Origin: an uncultured Cellulosilyticum sp.
Lineage (GTDB): Bacteria > Bacillota > Clostridia > Lachnospirales > Cellulosilyticaceae
Reading direction: 5' to 3'
NCBI GenBank assembly: GCA_934725855.1
Contig: CAKVCL010000003.1
Coordinates: forward strand, 105,029-169,028
Length of the DNA: 64,000 bases
Of this stretch, positions 45,078-54,221 are shown piece by piece. Below the pieces are notes generated by a model. The model saw nothing but the letters and a program-made list of their open reading frames with translations. It was not told the origin of the DNA and did not search any database. The stretch's first letter is position 1. Each line of letters begins with the position of its first letter. Made by a program: the position numbers and the translations under genes.

Positions 45078-46934
45078 TTAGTCTAACTCTGCTTTTCCTG
45101 TATAAAGCTGATAATAGCGTCCTTTTTGTTCAAGGAGCTGGTCATGACTTCCACGTTCAATGATTTCTCCTTGCTCTAGTACCATAATGGCATTTGAGTT
45201 GCGAACGGTTGATAAACGGTGAGCAATCACAAACGTTGTTCTGCCTTCCATTAATTTATCCATTCCTTCTGCAATCAGCTTCTCTGTTCTTGTATCAATT
45301 GAACTGGTTGCTTCATCCATAATGAGTACTGGTGGGTTTGCTACAGCTGCTCTAGCAATAGCTAATAATTGTCTTTGTCCTTGAGAAAGACCTTCACCAT
45401 CTCCTGATAGCATCGTGTCATATCCATGTGGTAAATGCTTAATAAAGGCATGTGCATTAGCCAGTCTAGCTGCTGCATATACTTCTTCATCCGTTGCATT
45501 TAAATTTCCATAACGAATATTCTCCCTAATTGTTCCTGTAAAAAGATGTGTATCTTGAAGAACAATTCCTATTGATTTTCTAAGTTCATCCTTCTTAATA
45601 TCTGTTACATTAATCCCATCATAAGTGATTTCCCCTGAATTAATCTCATAGAAACGATTAATAAGGTTAGTAATGGTTGTTTTTCCAGCACCTGTTGACC
45701 CTACAAAAGCAATCTTTTGTCCTGGTTTTGCCACAAGAGAAATGCCTTTTAAAATCGTTTTTTCTTCATTATATCCAAACACTACATCTTTAAAAGTAAC
45801 ATGACCATGAAGCTCAGTTAGTTTATCCCCATTCTTCCATGCCCAATGTCCTGTGTAATGATGAGTTTCTTGAAGCTTTCCATTATCTTTTACTTCTACC
45901 TCTGTTAAAGTAACTTGTCCCTCATCTACTTCAGGCTCTTCATCTAATACTTTAAAGATACGCTCTGCACCTGCTAAGGCTGCAATAATCACATTCATTT
46001 GTTGTGAGATTTGAGTCACAGGCTGTGATACTTGGCGTACATATTGTAAGAAGGCAAGAAGTGACCCTACGCTTAACATCCCACCTATTGTAAAGATAGC
46101 ACCAATACAACAGTTAATCGCATAATTAATATGAGATAAGTTCCCCATAAGTGGCATCATAGCCCCTGCAAAGCCTTGAGCACTTGTGGATGCCTTTCGA
46201 AGCTCGTCATTGAGATGGTCAAAGTCTGAGATTGCCTTTTCTTCATGACAAAAGACTTTAACAACCTTTTGCCCTTCAATCATTTCTTCTACAAACCCAT
46301 TCAGTTCACCAATTCTCATTTGTTGCATGCCAAAGTAACGTCCACTTTTCTTAGCAATATTTTTACTAAGTAGTACCATACCGCCTAATAAGGCTAACGT
46401 AATAAAGGCTAATATTGGATTAATGACAAACATCATAATAATGGTTCCAATGAAGCTTAATGATGCGGCAATAACTGTGCCAATACTGTTGTTAAGGGCT
46501 TCATTAATACTTTCAATATCATTGGTATATAAACTCATTAAATCACCATGAGTATGTGTATCAAAATATTTGATAGATAAAGTTTGCATCTTTCCAAATA
46601 GCTCTGTACGAATTTGGTGGATACATTTTTGAGCAATATTAACCATAATCCTAGCATAACCATAGGCTGCTAATGCACCTGCTAAGAAAATAGCTCCTAG
46701 TATAACTAATACTTTAGCTAAACCACTGAAATTTCCTGGTAAAATATAATTATTAATAATAGGTGCCATAAAATATACCCCAGCAATATTGGCTACGGAG
46801 TTGATGGCAATTAAAATAAATACAAGTACCAGTATCGCTTTATACTGTCCTAAATAGCCTAACAATCTACCTAACGTTTTTTTCGTATGCTTAGGCTTTC
46901 TGGAATTTTTATTCTTTTGTTCTTTGTTATTCAC
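45078..46934 (-). CDS. Heterodimeric ABC exporter subunit (canonical ATP site)
   Basis: Protein of 618 residues: six TM helices (about 30-310) fused to an ABC ATPase. The ATPase has Walker A (VGSTGAGKTTITNL), signature GLSQGQRQLLAIARAA, Walker B LIMDEATSSID with the catalytic Glu, and an H-loop with His (VIAHRLS). It overlaps the partner gene by 8 bases, so the two are likely made together. Such pairs, for example LmrCD, BmrCD and TM287/288, export drugs or lipids. The MarR regulator upstream suggests a drug-inducible efflux role; substrate unknown. Confidence 0.92.
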   Translation of the reverse strand: MNNKEQKNKNSRKPKHTKKTLGRLLGYLGQYKAILVLVFILIAINSVANIAGVYFMAPIINNYILPGNFSGLAKVLVILGAIFLAGALAAYGYARIMVNIAQKCIHQIRTELFGKMQTLSIKYFDTHTHGDLMSLYTNDIESINEALNNSIGTVIAASLSFIGTIIMMFVINPILAFITLALLGGMVLLSKNIAKKSGRYFGMQQMRIGELNGFVEEMIEGQKVVKVFCHEEKAISDFDHLNDELRKASTSAQGFAGAMMPLMGNLSHINYAINCCIGAIFTIGGMLSVGSLLAFLQYVRQVSQPVTQISQQMNVIIAALAGAERIFKVLDEEPEVDEGQVTLTEVEVKDNGKLQETHHYTGHWAWKNGDKLTELHGHVTFKDVVFGYNEEKTILKGISLVAKPGQKIAFVGSTGAGKTTITNLINRFYEINSGEITYDGINVTDIKKDELRKSIGIVLQDTHLFTGTIRENIRYGNLNATDEEVYAAARLANAHAFIKHLPHGYDTMLSGDGEGLSQGQRQLLAIARAAVANPPVLIMDEATSSIDTRTEKLIAEGMDKLMEGRTTFVIAHRLSTVRNSNAIMVLEQGEIIERGSHDQLLEQKGRYYQLYTGKAELD

Positions 46935-48660
46935 CTAGACCAACTCCTTCCTGTTGAGATATATACACGTCACGATAGATGTCACAGTTTTCCATAAGCT
47001 CATCATGTGTTCCAATTGCAGCGATTTTCCCATCATCCATCACAATGATTTGATCTGCTTCGCAAATTGAAATCACTCTTTGTGCAATAATAATCTTAGT
47101 TGTATCTTTTAAATCTTTGGCAAAAGAAGCCCTAATCTTGGCATCTGTCGCTGTATCTACTGCACTTGTACTGTCATCCAAAATCAGTACTTTAGGCGTT
47201 TTTAGTAAGGCTCTTGCAATACATAATCGTTGTTTTTGCCCCCCTGATACATTGACTCCACCTTGCCCAAGATCCATTTCATATTGCCCAGGCAATCTTC
47301 CAATAAATTCATCCGCGCAAGAAGCCTCGCAAACTTCTTCAATTTGCTTCTCTGTAGCATTTGGATTTCCCCATTTTAAGTTTTCACGTATGCTACCTGA
47401 GAAAAGGGTATTCTTTTGAAGTACCATTGCCACTGCATCGCGCAATACTTTTAAGTCATAATCTTTTACATTAACCCCACCTACTAGCACTTCTCCTTCT
47501 GTAGCATCATAAAGTCTAGGAATAAGCTGTACCAAAGAGGTTTTAGCTGAGCCGGTACTTCCCATGATTCCGATTGTTTGACCTGATTTAATCTTAAGGT
47601 TAATACCCTCAAGGTTATTGAGTTCACTCTCCTCCTCATATTTAAAGTTTACATTTCTAAATTCAATCTCACCATTCGCTACTTCACGTACTGGCTCGGC
47701 TGGATTAATAATATCTGGCTCTTCTTCTAATACTTCAATAATACGTTCTGCTGATGCTACTGAACGTGAAACCATCATTAAAATCATAGCAAACATCATT
47801 AAGGACATCAGAATTTGGAAAGAATAGGCTATAAAGCTTGTCATTTTACCAACTTCTAATGTGCCTGCATAAATCATGTTGCCACCAAACCAGAAGATGC
47901 AAATTAAGCTGGCAAACATAACAATCTGCATAATTGGCATAACCATAACTACCATGCCAAATGCATTCTCTGAAGCTTCTTTGAGGCTATCATTTTCACC
48001 TTTGAATTTTTCTTCTTCTTTTTCATGTCTTACAAATGCCTTAACAACACGCGCCCCAATTAAGTTTTCTTGTAAAACGGTATTGAGTTTATCTACACGC
48101 TTTTGCATGGCTTGAAATCTAGGTCTTACTCTAGAAATAATAAATGCAATAGAGCCGCCAAGAACAGGAATCGAAACTAAAAAGATCATAGCAAGTCTTG
48201 GACTAATGCGAATGGCAAAAATGCATGCAAAAATTAGCATAATGGGTGCTCTAACTAATAGTTTAAGTCCCATTGTGGTAGCATTTTGAATCGATGTTAC
48301 ATCTGTTGTTAAACGTGTAATGAGTGACCCTGTACTAAATTTTTCAATATTTCCAAAAGAATAAGTTTGTATTTTTCTATACTGAGCGCCTCTAAGTTCT
48401 GCACCAAACCCTTGTCCAGCAATGGCAGCATACTTGGCAAGTGCCAAACCACAGCTTAGTGAAATAAGTGCTATCGTTACCATCAAAATACCCATTTTAA
48501 TGGTATAGGCTATATTTGAAGTTCCAATCCCTATATCCACAATCTGTGCCATAACAAGAGGAATAATTAATTCAAATATTGCCTCACATACAGCAAAGAA
48601 GATGGCTAAAAAGGCGGCTTTCTTATATTTGTTCATATAAGGTAGTAGCTTTTTAATCAT
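46927..48660 (-). CDS. Heterodimeric ABC exporter subunit (degenerate ATP site)
   Basis: Protein of 577 residues with six TM helices and an ABC domain. Three positions differ from canonical ATPases. Walker A is GSTGSAKTS (Ala where Gly is usual), Walker B is LILDDSTSAVD (Asp for the catalytic Glu), and the switch is IIIAQRVIS (Gln for His). The signature NVSGGQKQRLCIARALL is complete. Degenerate sites of this kind are known from asymmetric exporters, where one site turns over and the other holds ATP. It pairs with the following canonical subunit. It begins 42 bases after the MarR regulator gene. Confidence 0.92.
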   Translation of the reverse strand: MIKKLLPYMNKYKKAAFLAIFFAVCEAIFELIIPLVMAQIVDIGIGTSNIAYTIKMGILMVTIALISLSCGLALAKYAAIAGQGFGAELRGAQYRKIQTYSFGNIEKFSTGSLITRLTTDVTSIQNATTMGLKLLVRAPIMLIFACIFAIRISPRLAMIFLVSIPVLGGSIAFIISRVRPRFQAMQKRVDKLNTVLQENLIGARVVKAFVRHEKEEEKFKGENDSLKEASENAFGMVVMVMPIMQIVMFASLICIFWFGGNMIYAGTLEVGKMTSFIAYSFQILMSLMMFAMILMMVSRSVASAERIIEVLEEEPDIINPAEPVREVANGEIEFRNVNFKYEEESELNNLEGINLKIKSGQTIGIMGSTGSAKTSLVQLIPRLYDATEGEVLVGGVNVKDYDLKVLRDAVAMVLQKNTLFSGSIRENLKWGNPNATEKQIEEVCEASCADEFIGRLPGQYEMDLGQGGVNVSGGQKQRLCIARALLKTPKVLILDDSTSAVDTATDAKIRASFAKDLKDTTKIIIAQRVISICEADQIIVMDDGKIAAIGTHDELMENCDIYRDVYISQQEGVGLGE

Positions 48661-48701
48661 ATCTGTTGTCTCTCCTTTTAGTTTTTTCTAGTCTATCTCT
48701 T

Positions 48702-49145
48702 TTATTCTTCTAATCCTTCAAGTACCTTATTCAATAAGTATACGAGTTGTATTTCTTCTTCATGAGATAAGTTTTTTGTAATCCTCTGCTGCATCTTGAT
48801 AGATTTCATTTGATGCATATCCTCCATTATCCTTTTTCCTTCTTGTGTTAAAGTGATAATCTTATACCTTGCATCTTCCTTACTCGCCTGCCGACTAATA
48901 AGATTTTTAACCTGTAAACGATTCAGGAGGCCAGCAATGGTAGGATTCGTTAAATTGAAATATTTTTCAATATCCCTTTGATTAATATTGTGTTTCTTTT
49001 CCTTAGAGTAAATGTATCCTAATATCTCCATCTGCATTAAAGTCACACCATACACTTCTAATTCCTTATTCAATTCCCTCACAATGTTCTTATTCACAGC
49101 CTTAAATAACATTCCTATATGCTTTCTGTCATTTAAACAGTTCAT
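48702..49145 (-). CDS. MarR-family transcriptional regulator
   Basis: Protein of 147 residues. The winged helix covers about 35-100: INQRDIEKYFNLTNPTIAGLLNRLQ with the wing KEDARYKIITLTQEG, as expected for MarR. It is the first gene of the three-gene unit with two ABC exporter halves. A 47-base perfect inverted repeat sits on its promoter. Ligand-released repression of its own operon, a common design for MarR-ABC cassettes, is the natural reading. The inducing compound is unknown. Confidence 0.93.
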   Translation of the reverse strand: MNCLNDRKHIGMLFKAVNKNIVRELNKELEVYGVTLMQMEILGYIYSKEKKHNINQRDIEKYFNLTNPTIAGLLNRLQVKNLISRQASKEDARYKIITLTQEGKRIMEDMHQMKSIKMQQRITKNLSHEEEIQLVYLLNKVLEGLEE

Positions 49146-49180
49146 TTATTATCACCTTATACTTATATTTTTATTAGATT

Positions 49181-49231
49181 CATAAATAGATAGCATGCTA
49201 TCTATTATAGCATGCTATCTATTTATGTCAA
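49181..49231 (-). promoter_or_regulatory. Promoter fully enclosed in a MarR-type operator palindrome
   Basis: Two perfect 20-base arms (49181-49200 and 49208-49227) are separated by seven bases. Each arm itself contains TAGCATGCTA. On the minus strand the -35 TTGACA is at 49226-49231 and the -10 TATAAT at 49204-49209, 16 bases apart. The -10 lies between the arms and the -35 overlaps the outer one, so a bound repressor would block polymerase. Confidence 0.85.
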
Positions 49232-49258
49232 CTCAGCTAAGTAACCTATTATTATGAC

Positions 49259-49308
49259 AATAATTGGAGACCATTCTATTTTTCCAGAACGGTCCCCAAT
49301 TATTTTTC
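49259..49308. terminator. Hairpin beyond the calcium P-ATPase gene
   Basis: AATAATTGGAGACCATTCT pairs with AGAACGGTCCCCAATTATT; T-rich sequence follows only on the plus strand. It may stop transcription in either direction between the P-ATPase gene and the MarR promoter. Confidence 0.6.
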
Positions 49309-49313
49309 TAATT

Positions 49314-52067
49314 CTATCCTTTTGTTATACGCCTACCATTCTTTCTTCTTCCCAGCCAGCGAGCACCTTCATCCATTATCAATACGCAAATGCCTATACC
49401 AATTATTTTTAACCATGTCACTATGCTTAATGGTACCGTATTAAATAATGTTCCTCCAAATTGTGTAATTATCATTTGTAGGATAAAAGTTAATGTAAGT
49501 ACGCCTATCATTTTCTTATTTTTTAACCTATAATCTCTCAAACTTTCACTTTCCAGTTTTCTACTATTAAGCGCATTAAATAATTGGCATACCATAAATA
49601 GTGTAAATAAAATGGTCCCTTCCTCATAGGCTAATCCTCCAATGAAATTCATACGCTTTTGTGCCAAGCAAATGATAGCAATGAATATACTATTTCTTAT
49701 AATGCTCTTTAACATTCCTTTCGAAACAATACTGGCATTTCTTGATACAGGTTTACGTTTCATTATTTCACTTCGAATAGGCTCTAACCCTAATGTCAAA
49801 GCTGGTGGTCCATCCATTATAATATTAATCCATAAAAGCTGAAGCGGCGTAAATGGTGCTTTGTAGCCTAAAAGTAATGTTCCTAAAACCACTATGACGG
49901 ATGCTACATTGACTGTAAGTTGAAATTGAATAAAACGTTGAAAGTTTTCATAGAGTCCTCTTCCCCATTCTACAGCTTTAATAATTGCAGAGAAGGAATC
50001 ATCTAATAGAATCATATCACTCGCTTCCTTTGAAACCTCTGTCCCAGAAATACCCATTGCAATCCCTATATCTGCATGCTTTAATGCAGGGGCATCATTA
50101 ATTCCATCTCCTGTTACAGCTACTACATTTCCCATTTTTTTGAGTGTATTAACGACCCTCATCTTAATGAGTGGTGTGCTTCTTGCTATCACTCTAACAT
50201 GTGGTATAACCTCTTTAAAGACTTCATCTTCTAAACTTTCTAGTTCTCTTGCTTCAACTACCAAATCATCTTCTTGTATAATTCCTAACTCCTGTGCGAT
50301 AGCCTCCGCCGTTACCTTATTATCTCCCGTTAGCATCTTAACTTCTATGCCCGCTTCTTTACACCTTTGTACGGCTGGGTATGTTTCTTCTCTAAGCGGG
50401 TCAGTTATTGCCGCAAATCCATCATAAATCATTGCCTGCTCATAACACGGAGTTATTTTTCTTTCTTTATCTTTTATGGTTTGATTTTCTAATATCACCG
50501 TTTCAGTATTACTTCTCATTAATTGTTCTATTCCTATAAGCTTATGGCAAAAAGCAATCAGCCTGCAAGCTCGTTTCTGATAGCCCTCCATTGTTTCTCT
50601 AAACATTTCTTTTTCCTGCTCACCTAAGTCACACAGCTCTAATATCTTTTCTGGACTTCCTTTAATTAATACAAGCATCTGATTCTCTTCTTTAATAATA
50701 GTTGTCATCTTTTTCAGTTCAGACGAAAAAGGTTGAACATACATTATTTCATTTTCTTGTCTTAACTTCTTATAATCGATTCCTTTATGATAGACACTAG
50801 CCAGTAAGGCTGATTCCGTAGGATTTCCTATAAACTTTGCCTCTTTCTGGCTATCAATCTCTATATCTGCTGTACTATTGATGCATATATTTTTTATTAA
50901 GTAATCCTCTATAAAATTGCTATTATGTTGCCCCTCAGTATCTACTGCTATTTCATTATGTGCTGAGGTTACAGGCTGCTCTGGCACCCTAGATTCCACT
51001 GCAATAACCGTCATCTTATTTTGAGTTAAAGTACCTGTTTTATCTGAACAAATTATATTGGTACTTCCAATAGTTTCACATGCCACCATTTTCTTAACCA
51101 ATGTATTTTGTTTAGAAAGTTTAATGACATTAATGGCTAGAGATGCTGCCATTATAGTTGAAAGTCCCTCTGGTACAGCCGCAACAATCAATACTATGCT
51201 CGCTATAAATGCTTCTAAAACACCTTCTAAAGTATAGTTTTCTCTCATAGCTATAATCTGTAAAATAAAAGCTACTATTGCTATGCCTGCTCCTAATAAA
51301 GCAATCATCTTACTCAATCTTTGAAATTTTTCTTGAAGTGGTGTTTGGCTTACTTTTTCTTCAAGTAAACCTTCAGCAAGCTTTCCAAACTCTGTATGAC
51401 TTCCTACCTCTGTTACTACCATTTTTCCATTTCCACCTGTTACAAAGCTTCCACTATAAACCATATTAACTCTTTCAGCTACTACTGTATCCTCTTTGCA
51501 GCATTCAATGCTTTTTGAAATGGTATGACTTTCACCTGTTAGCATAGATTCATCTACTTTTAGTTCATTAACCTCAATCAATCTTCCATCTGCAACTAAT
51601 TTATCACCTGTTTCCACATATAAAATGTCCCCTACTACTACTTCACTTTGGCTAATTAGTTGCACAACCCCATCCCTAATAACCTTGACTTGTATGTCCT
51701 CTTTCATTTGATTAATCAGTTCAAATGCCTTCTCACTTTTTCCCTCCATAATAAGAGTAATCACTATGGTAAGTACAATAGTTACAATAATCCCTACACA
51801 TTCAATAAACTCTGTTTCATATCCATTCATGCCCTTCATTACATTGACACCTATGGTGATTCCAGCTGCAATCATTAAAATAACTATCATGGGCTCTTTT
51901 AAGTTTTCAACCACCTTCGTTAAAATTGTTTTCTTTTTTGGGGTACAGAGCTGATTGCTCCCATATTGTTTTTGGCTATTAATAACGCCTTCTTTATCTA
52001 GTCCTTTACTTGCGTCCACCTTAAGCTTCTTTAATACTTCCTCTCTCGATTTCGTATAAGCTTCCAT
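49314..52067 (-). CDS. Calcium-translocating P-type ATPase (P2 type, PMCA/PacL-like)
   Basis: The start at 52067 is set by AGGAGGGGGATT; an upstream in-frame ATG (52103) lacks a ribosome site. Protein of 917 residues. It has the actuator motif MLTGESH, phosphorylation site SDKTGTLTQNKMT, nucleotide-domain motif KGSPEKIL, hinge VAVTGDGINDAPALKHADIG and ten TM helices. The segment VAAVPEGLSTIMA in helix 4 has the PEGL calcium-binding signature. It exports Ca2+ (possibly Mn2+) from the cytoplasm. The length fits PMCA-like bacterial pumps. A hairpin with a T-run at 52130-52173 lies upstream in the leader. Confidence 0.9.
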   Translation of the reverse strand: MEAYTKSREEVLKKLKVDASKGLDKEGVINSQKQYGSNQLCTPKKKTILTKVVENLKEPMIVILMIAAGITIGVNVMKGMNGYETEFIECVGIIVTIVLTIVITLIMEGKSEKAFELINQMKEDIQVKVIRDGVVQLISQSEVVVGDILYVETGDKLVADGRLIEVNELKVDESMLTGESHTISKSIECCKEDTVVAERVNMVYSGSFVTGGNGKMVVTEVGSHTEFGKLAEGLLEEKVSQTPLQEKFQRLSKMIALLGAGIAIVAFILQIIAMRENYTLEGVLEAFIASIVLIVAAVPEGLSTIMAASLAINVIKLSKQNTLVKKMVACETIGSTNIICSDKTGTLTQNKMTVIAVESRVPEQPVTSAHNEIAVDTEGQHNSNFIEDYLIKNICINSTADIEIDSQKEAKFIGNPTESALLASVYHKGIDYKKLRQENEIMYVQPFSSELKKMTTIIKEENQMLVLIKGSPEKILELCDLGEQEKEMFRETMEGYQKRACRLIAFCHKLIGIEQLMRSNTETVILENQTIKDKERKITPCYEQAMIYDGFAAITDPLREETYPAVQRCKEAGIEVKMLTGDNKVTAEAIAQELGIIQEDDLVVEARELESLEDEVFKEVIPHVRVIARSTPLIKMRVVNTLKKMGNVVAVTGDGINDAPALKHADIGIAMGISGTEVSKEASDMILLDDSFSAIIKAVEWGRGLYENFQRFIQFQLTVNVASVIVVLGTLLLGYKAPFTPLQLLWINIIMDGPPALTLGLEPIRSEIMKRKPVSRNASIVSKGMLKSIIRNSIFIAIICLAQKRMNFIGGLAYEEGTILFTLFMVCQLFNALNSRKLESESLRDYRLKNKKMIGVLTLTFILQMIITQFGGTLFNTVPLSIVTWLKIIGIGICVLIMDEGARWLGRRKNGRRITKG

Positions 52068-52129
52068 AATCCCCCTCCTGTTCTTTGCAGTTCTATTCTT
52101 CATAGTTTATCCCCTAATTTATTCCATAA

Positions 52130-52173
52130 AAAAAGACTTATATTAACCTCTTAGGTAATTTATAAGTCTATCA
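52130..52173 (-). terminator. Terminator upstream of the calcium P-ATPase gene
   Basis: The stem AGACTTATA / TATAAGTCT is followed by TTTTTTTAT on the minus strand, about 60 bases before the pump start. It could end transcription from the acyltransferase side or act as an attenuator. The 52174-52345 stretch beside it shows nothing else. Confidence 0.75.
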
Positions 52174-52345
52174 TTTGTATTCATATTTCTATTCATCTGC
52201 AACTATACTTATGCAAATTTATTTTTCCATAACACTAATCTATAGTTTTTTAATCCTCTCTTTACATGCGTCAAACACCTGTTTTTATATTCAAAATATA
52301 TTCATTACAAAAAATCAATTCCAAGTAATTATGCAGATATTGCTA

Positions 52346-52483
52346 TTATACTTTTAATACAAAATGAATGTTAAAGATTTTTCTTGCTTTTGAAGGAATT
52401 ACTATTTGTCCCTTATCTCCAACCTTCACCATTCTAAATATATGCTTTATTTTTCTAAGAGAAATCAAATTATCCTGTAACAT
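52346..52483 (-). pseudogene. Truncated AbrB/SpoVT-type DNA-binding protein
   Basis: A 45-codon frame starts at ATG 52483 after AGGTGGGAATTAAA, 12 bases beyond the acyltransferase stop. It contains MVKVGDKGQIVIPSKARKIFNI, matching the swapped-hairpin DNA-binding half of AbrB/SpoVT proteins (residues 18-39). It then stops after HFVLKV, where relatives continue PGD and a second strand. It is probably a broken transition-state regulator, although a short dimerising form cannot be excluded. Confidence 0.6.
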
Positions 52484-52495
52484 TTTAATTCCCAC

Positions 52496-53563
52496 CTATT
52501 TCTTCTTAATTCCAAGAACACACCATCTAATAAATGGAATTCTACTAATCATTTCATATGTAAGGTAAGCTCCACCAAACCCTATGATTGTTGTAATAAT
52601 GTAAACCATAATTACTGGAATACCTGGCAAATATAACTTTAAATAATATGCACTTAATGTAATATACAAGTAATGGAAAAGATATAATCCCCAAGATTTT
52701 GAATTCATCCATTTAGTAAAACTGTTTTGAAAGCCACCAAATTTCTTCATAAAAGCAAATATAGCAAGTATTGTAATCCATGCATAAATATTACACATAG
52801 GTGTATCAAGTACTTCATGTGCAGCATAATTCTTTCCCCAGTACATTTTTGTAAAAATTGGAGCAATCACTATAGCTGCAATGCCTATAGGTAACCAGAA
52901 TTTCTCTAATCTTTCCATAACTTCATCATGTGAGAACACAAAATATCCAATTAAAAATCCTGTCCCATAAATACCAAATCTATACACAACTATTAAAGGC
53001 ATGTTTAATATTTGCGCTGATAAATATATTACTACTGTAAACAAAAGCAAAACGACTACATTTGTTTTCTTACATAATTCATATAAACGATTCTTTTCAA
53101 TTTTTCTAACTAGCAATAGAATCATGCTAAAAAACCAAAGCAGTTGAACATACCACAAAACTCCCTGCCCACTTACAACATAGAAAAGATATTTAACAAC
53201 AGTTGGCACCCCATTCAGCCACTCATATCCTCCATGCATAAGAGCTCCATAATATCCCTGTATCCAATGAAATACAAACAATCCAATGGTAGAAGGAACA
53301 AGGAGTTTAAGCGTTCTTGCTTTTGCAAATTCCTTACTTGAATGACTATCAAGGTAGAATCTTGAACTCATGCCTGATACAACAAACAACAGCAACATAA
53401 ACCAAGGATAAACAATATACTGATATGTATCTTGAGGTTGATAATCAGAAAATGGACCTATGGTAAGTGAAGTTTCAATTCCGTTATACATAAAAATGAC
53501 ATGGTAAATCACAACAATAACTACAGTAATCCATCTAATATTGTCTATATAGGTTTTTCTCAT
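52496..53563 (-). CDS. Membrane acyltransferase family 3 protein (OafA/MdoC-like)
   Basis: Protein of 355 residues with about ten TM helices. The N-terminal block MRKTYIDNIRWITVVIVVIYHVI is the typical opening of acyltransferase family 3, including the conserved Arg and catalytic His in the first helix. The C-terminus has WGLYLFHYLYITLSAYYL. These proteins O-acetylate or O-acylate cell-surface sugars using acyl-CoA. The acceptor here is unknown. A truncated AbrB-like ORF follows. Confidence 0.85.
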   Translation of the reverse strand: MRKTYIDNIRWITVVIVVIYHVIFMYNGIETSLTIGPFSDYQPQDTYQYIVYPWFMLLLFVVSGMSSRFYLDSHSSKEFAKARTLKLLVPSTIGLFVFHWIQGYYGALMHGGYEWLNGVPTVVKYLFYVVSGQGVLWYVQLLWFFSMILLLVRKIEKNRLYELCKKTNVVVLLLFTVVIYLSAQILNMPLIVVYRFGIYGTGFLIGYFVFSHDEVMERLEKFWLPIGIAAIVIAPIFTKMYWGKNYAAHEVLDTPMCNIYAWITILAIFAFMKKFGGFQNSFTKWMNSKSWGLYLFHYLYITLSAYYLKLYLPGIPVIMVYIITTIIGFGGAYLTYEMISRIPFIRWCVLGIKKK

Positions 53564-53726
53564 ACTATTACCACCTTTGCACTTATTTTTAACATAATAA
53601 TACGCTTACCTTAAGTGCTTGTCTATCAATATATGTTAACGAAATGTTTCTTTATTCGTCAATTTTCGTCCTCAAACATTCTTTGTAATATTCTATGCTC
53701 AAAAACTATCCCCCCTTATATCTATC

Positions 53727-54206
53727 TTATTTTGCTTTTGGATTTCTTATTTCAAATAATGGTCCTTCATTTCCTACCCCAACTTCTATTAAACCATTTT
53801 TCCTTAATACTTTTTTAGAAATTTCATTATCTGGATCTGTTTGTGCTTGGAATACTTTTACGTCATCATGTTCAAATGCCCATTTAATCATGGCACCAAC
53901 TGCCTCTGTTGCATAACCCTTTCTTTGATGTTCAGGTTCGATGCCATATCCAACCTCAATTTCTCCTTTTTCATTAGGAATACCTTTAAATTCTATTCCC
54001 CCTACCAAGGTACCGTCATCCTTTAAACAGATTTTCCACTCAGTAGCCCACTCTTCTCGTGATACAATTTTCTTCATTTCTGAATACATCTCAAAATAAG
54101 CTTGCTTCATTTCTGCATCTTTCTCGTTTTGATAAAGTTTCTCCATCTGTTCAATAGTTCTTGGTCTTAATACTAATCTTTCTGATTCAACAATAATATT
54201 TTTCAT
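53727..54206 (-). CDS. GNAT-family N-acetyltransferase (RimJ/RimL-like)
   Basis: Protein of 159 residues with GNAT motif A in EVGYGIEPEHQRKGYATEAVG, the acetyl-CoA pyrophosphate loop, and SKKVLRKNGLIEVG near the C-terminus. The form resembles RimJ/RimL/SpeG-like small acetyltransferases that modify protein N-termini, polyamines or antibiotics. AGGAGGAAAAGAC gives a strong start. It is 15 bases downstream of the KOW-like ORF and is the last gene of the MutS2-like operon, so it may be part of the same response. Substrate unknown. Confidence 0.82.
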   Translation of the reverse strand: MKNIIVESERLVLRPRTIEQMEKLYQNEKDAEMKQAYFEMYSEMKKIVSREEWATEWKICLKDDGTLVGGIEFKGIPNEKGEIEVGYGIEPEHQRKGYATEAVGAMIKWAFEHDDVKVFQAQTDPDNEISKKVLRKNGLIEVGVGNEGPLFEIRNPKAK

Positions 54207-54221
54207 GTCTTTTCCTCCTCA

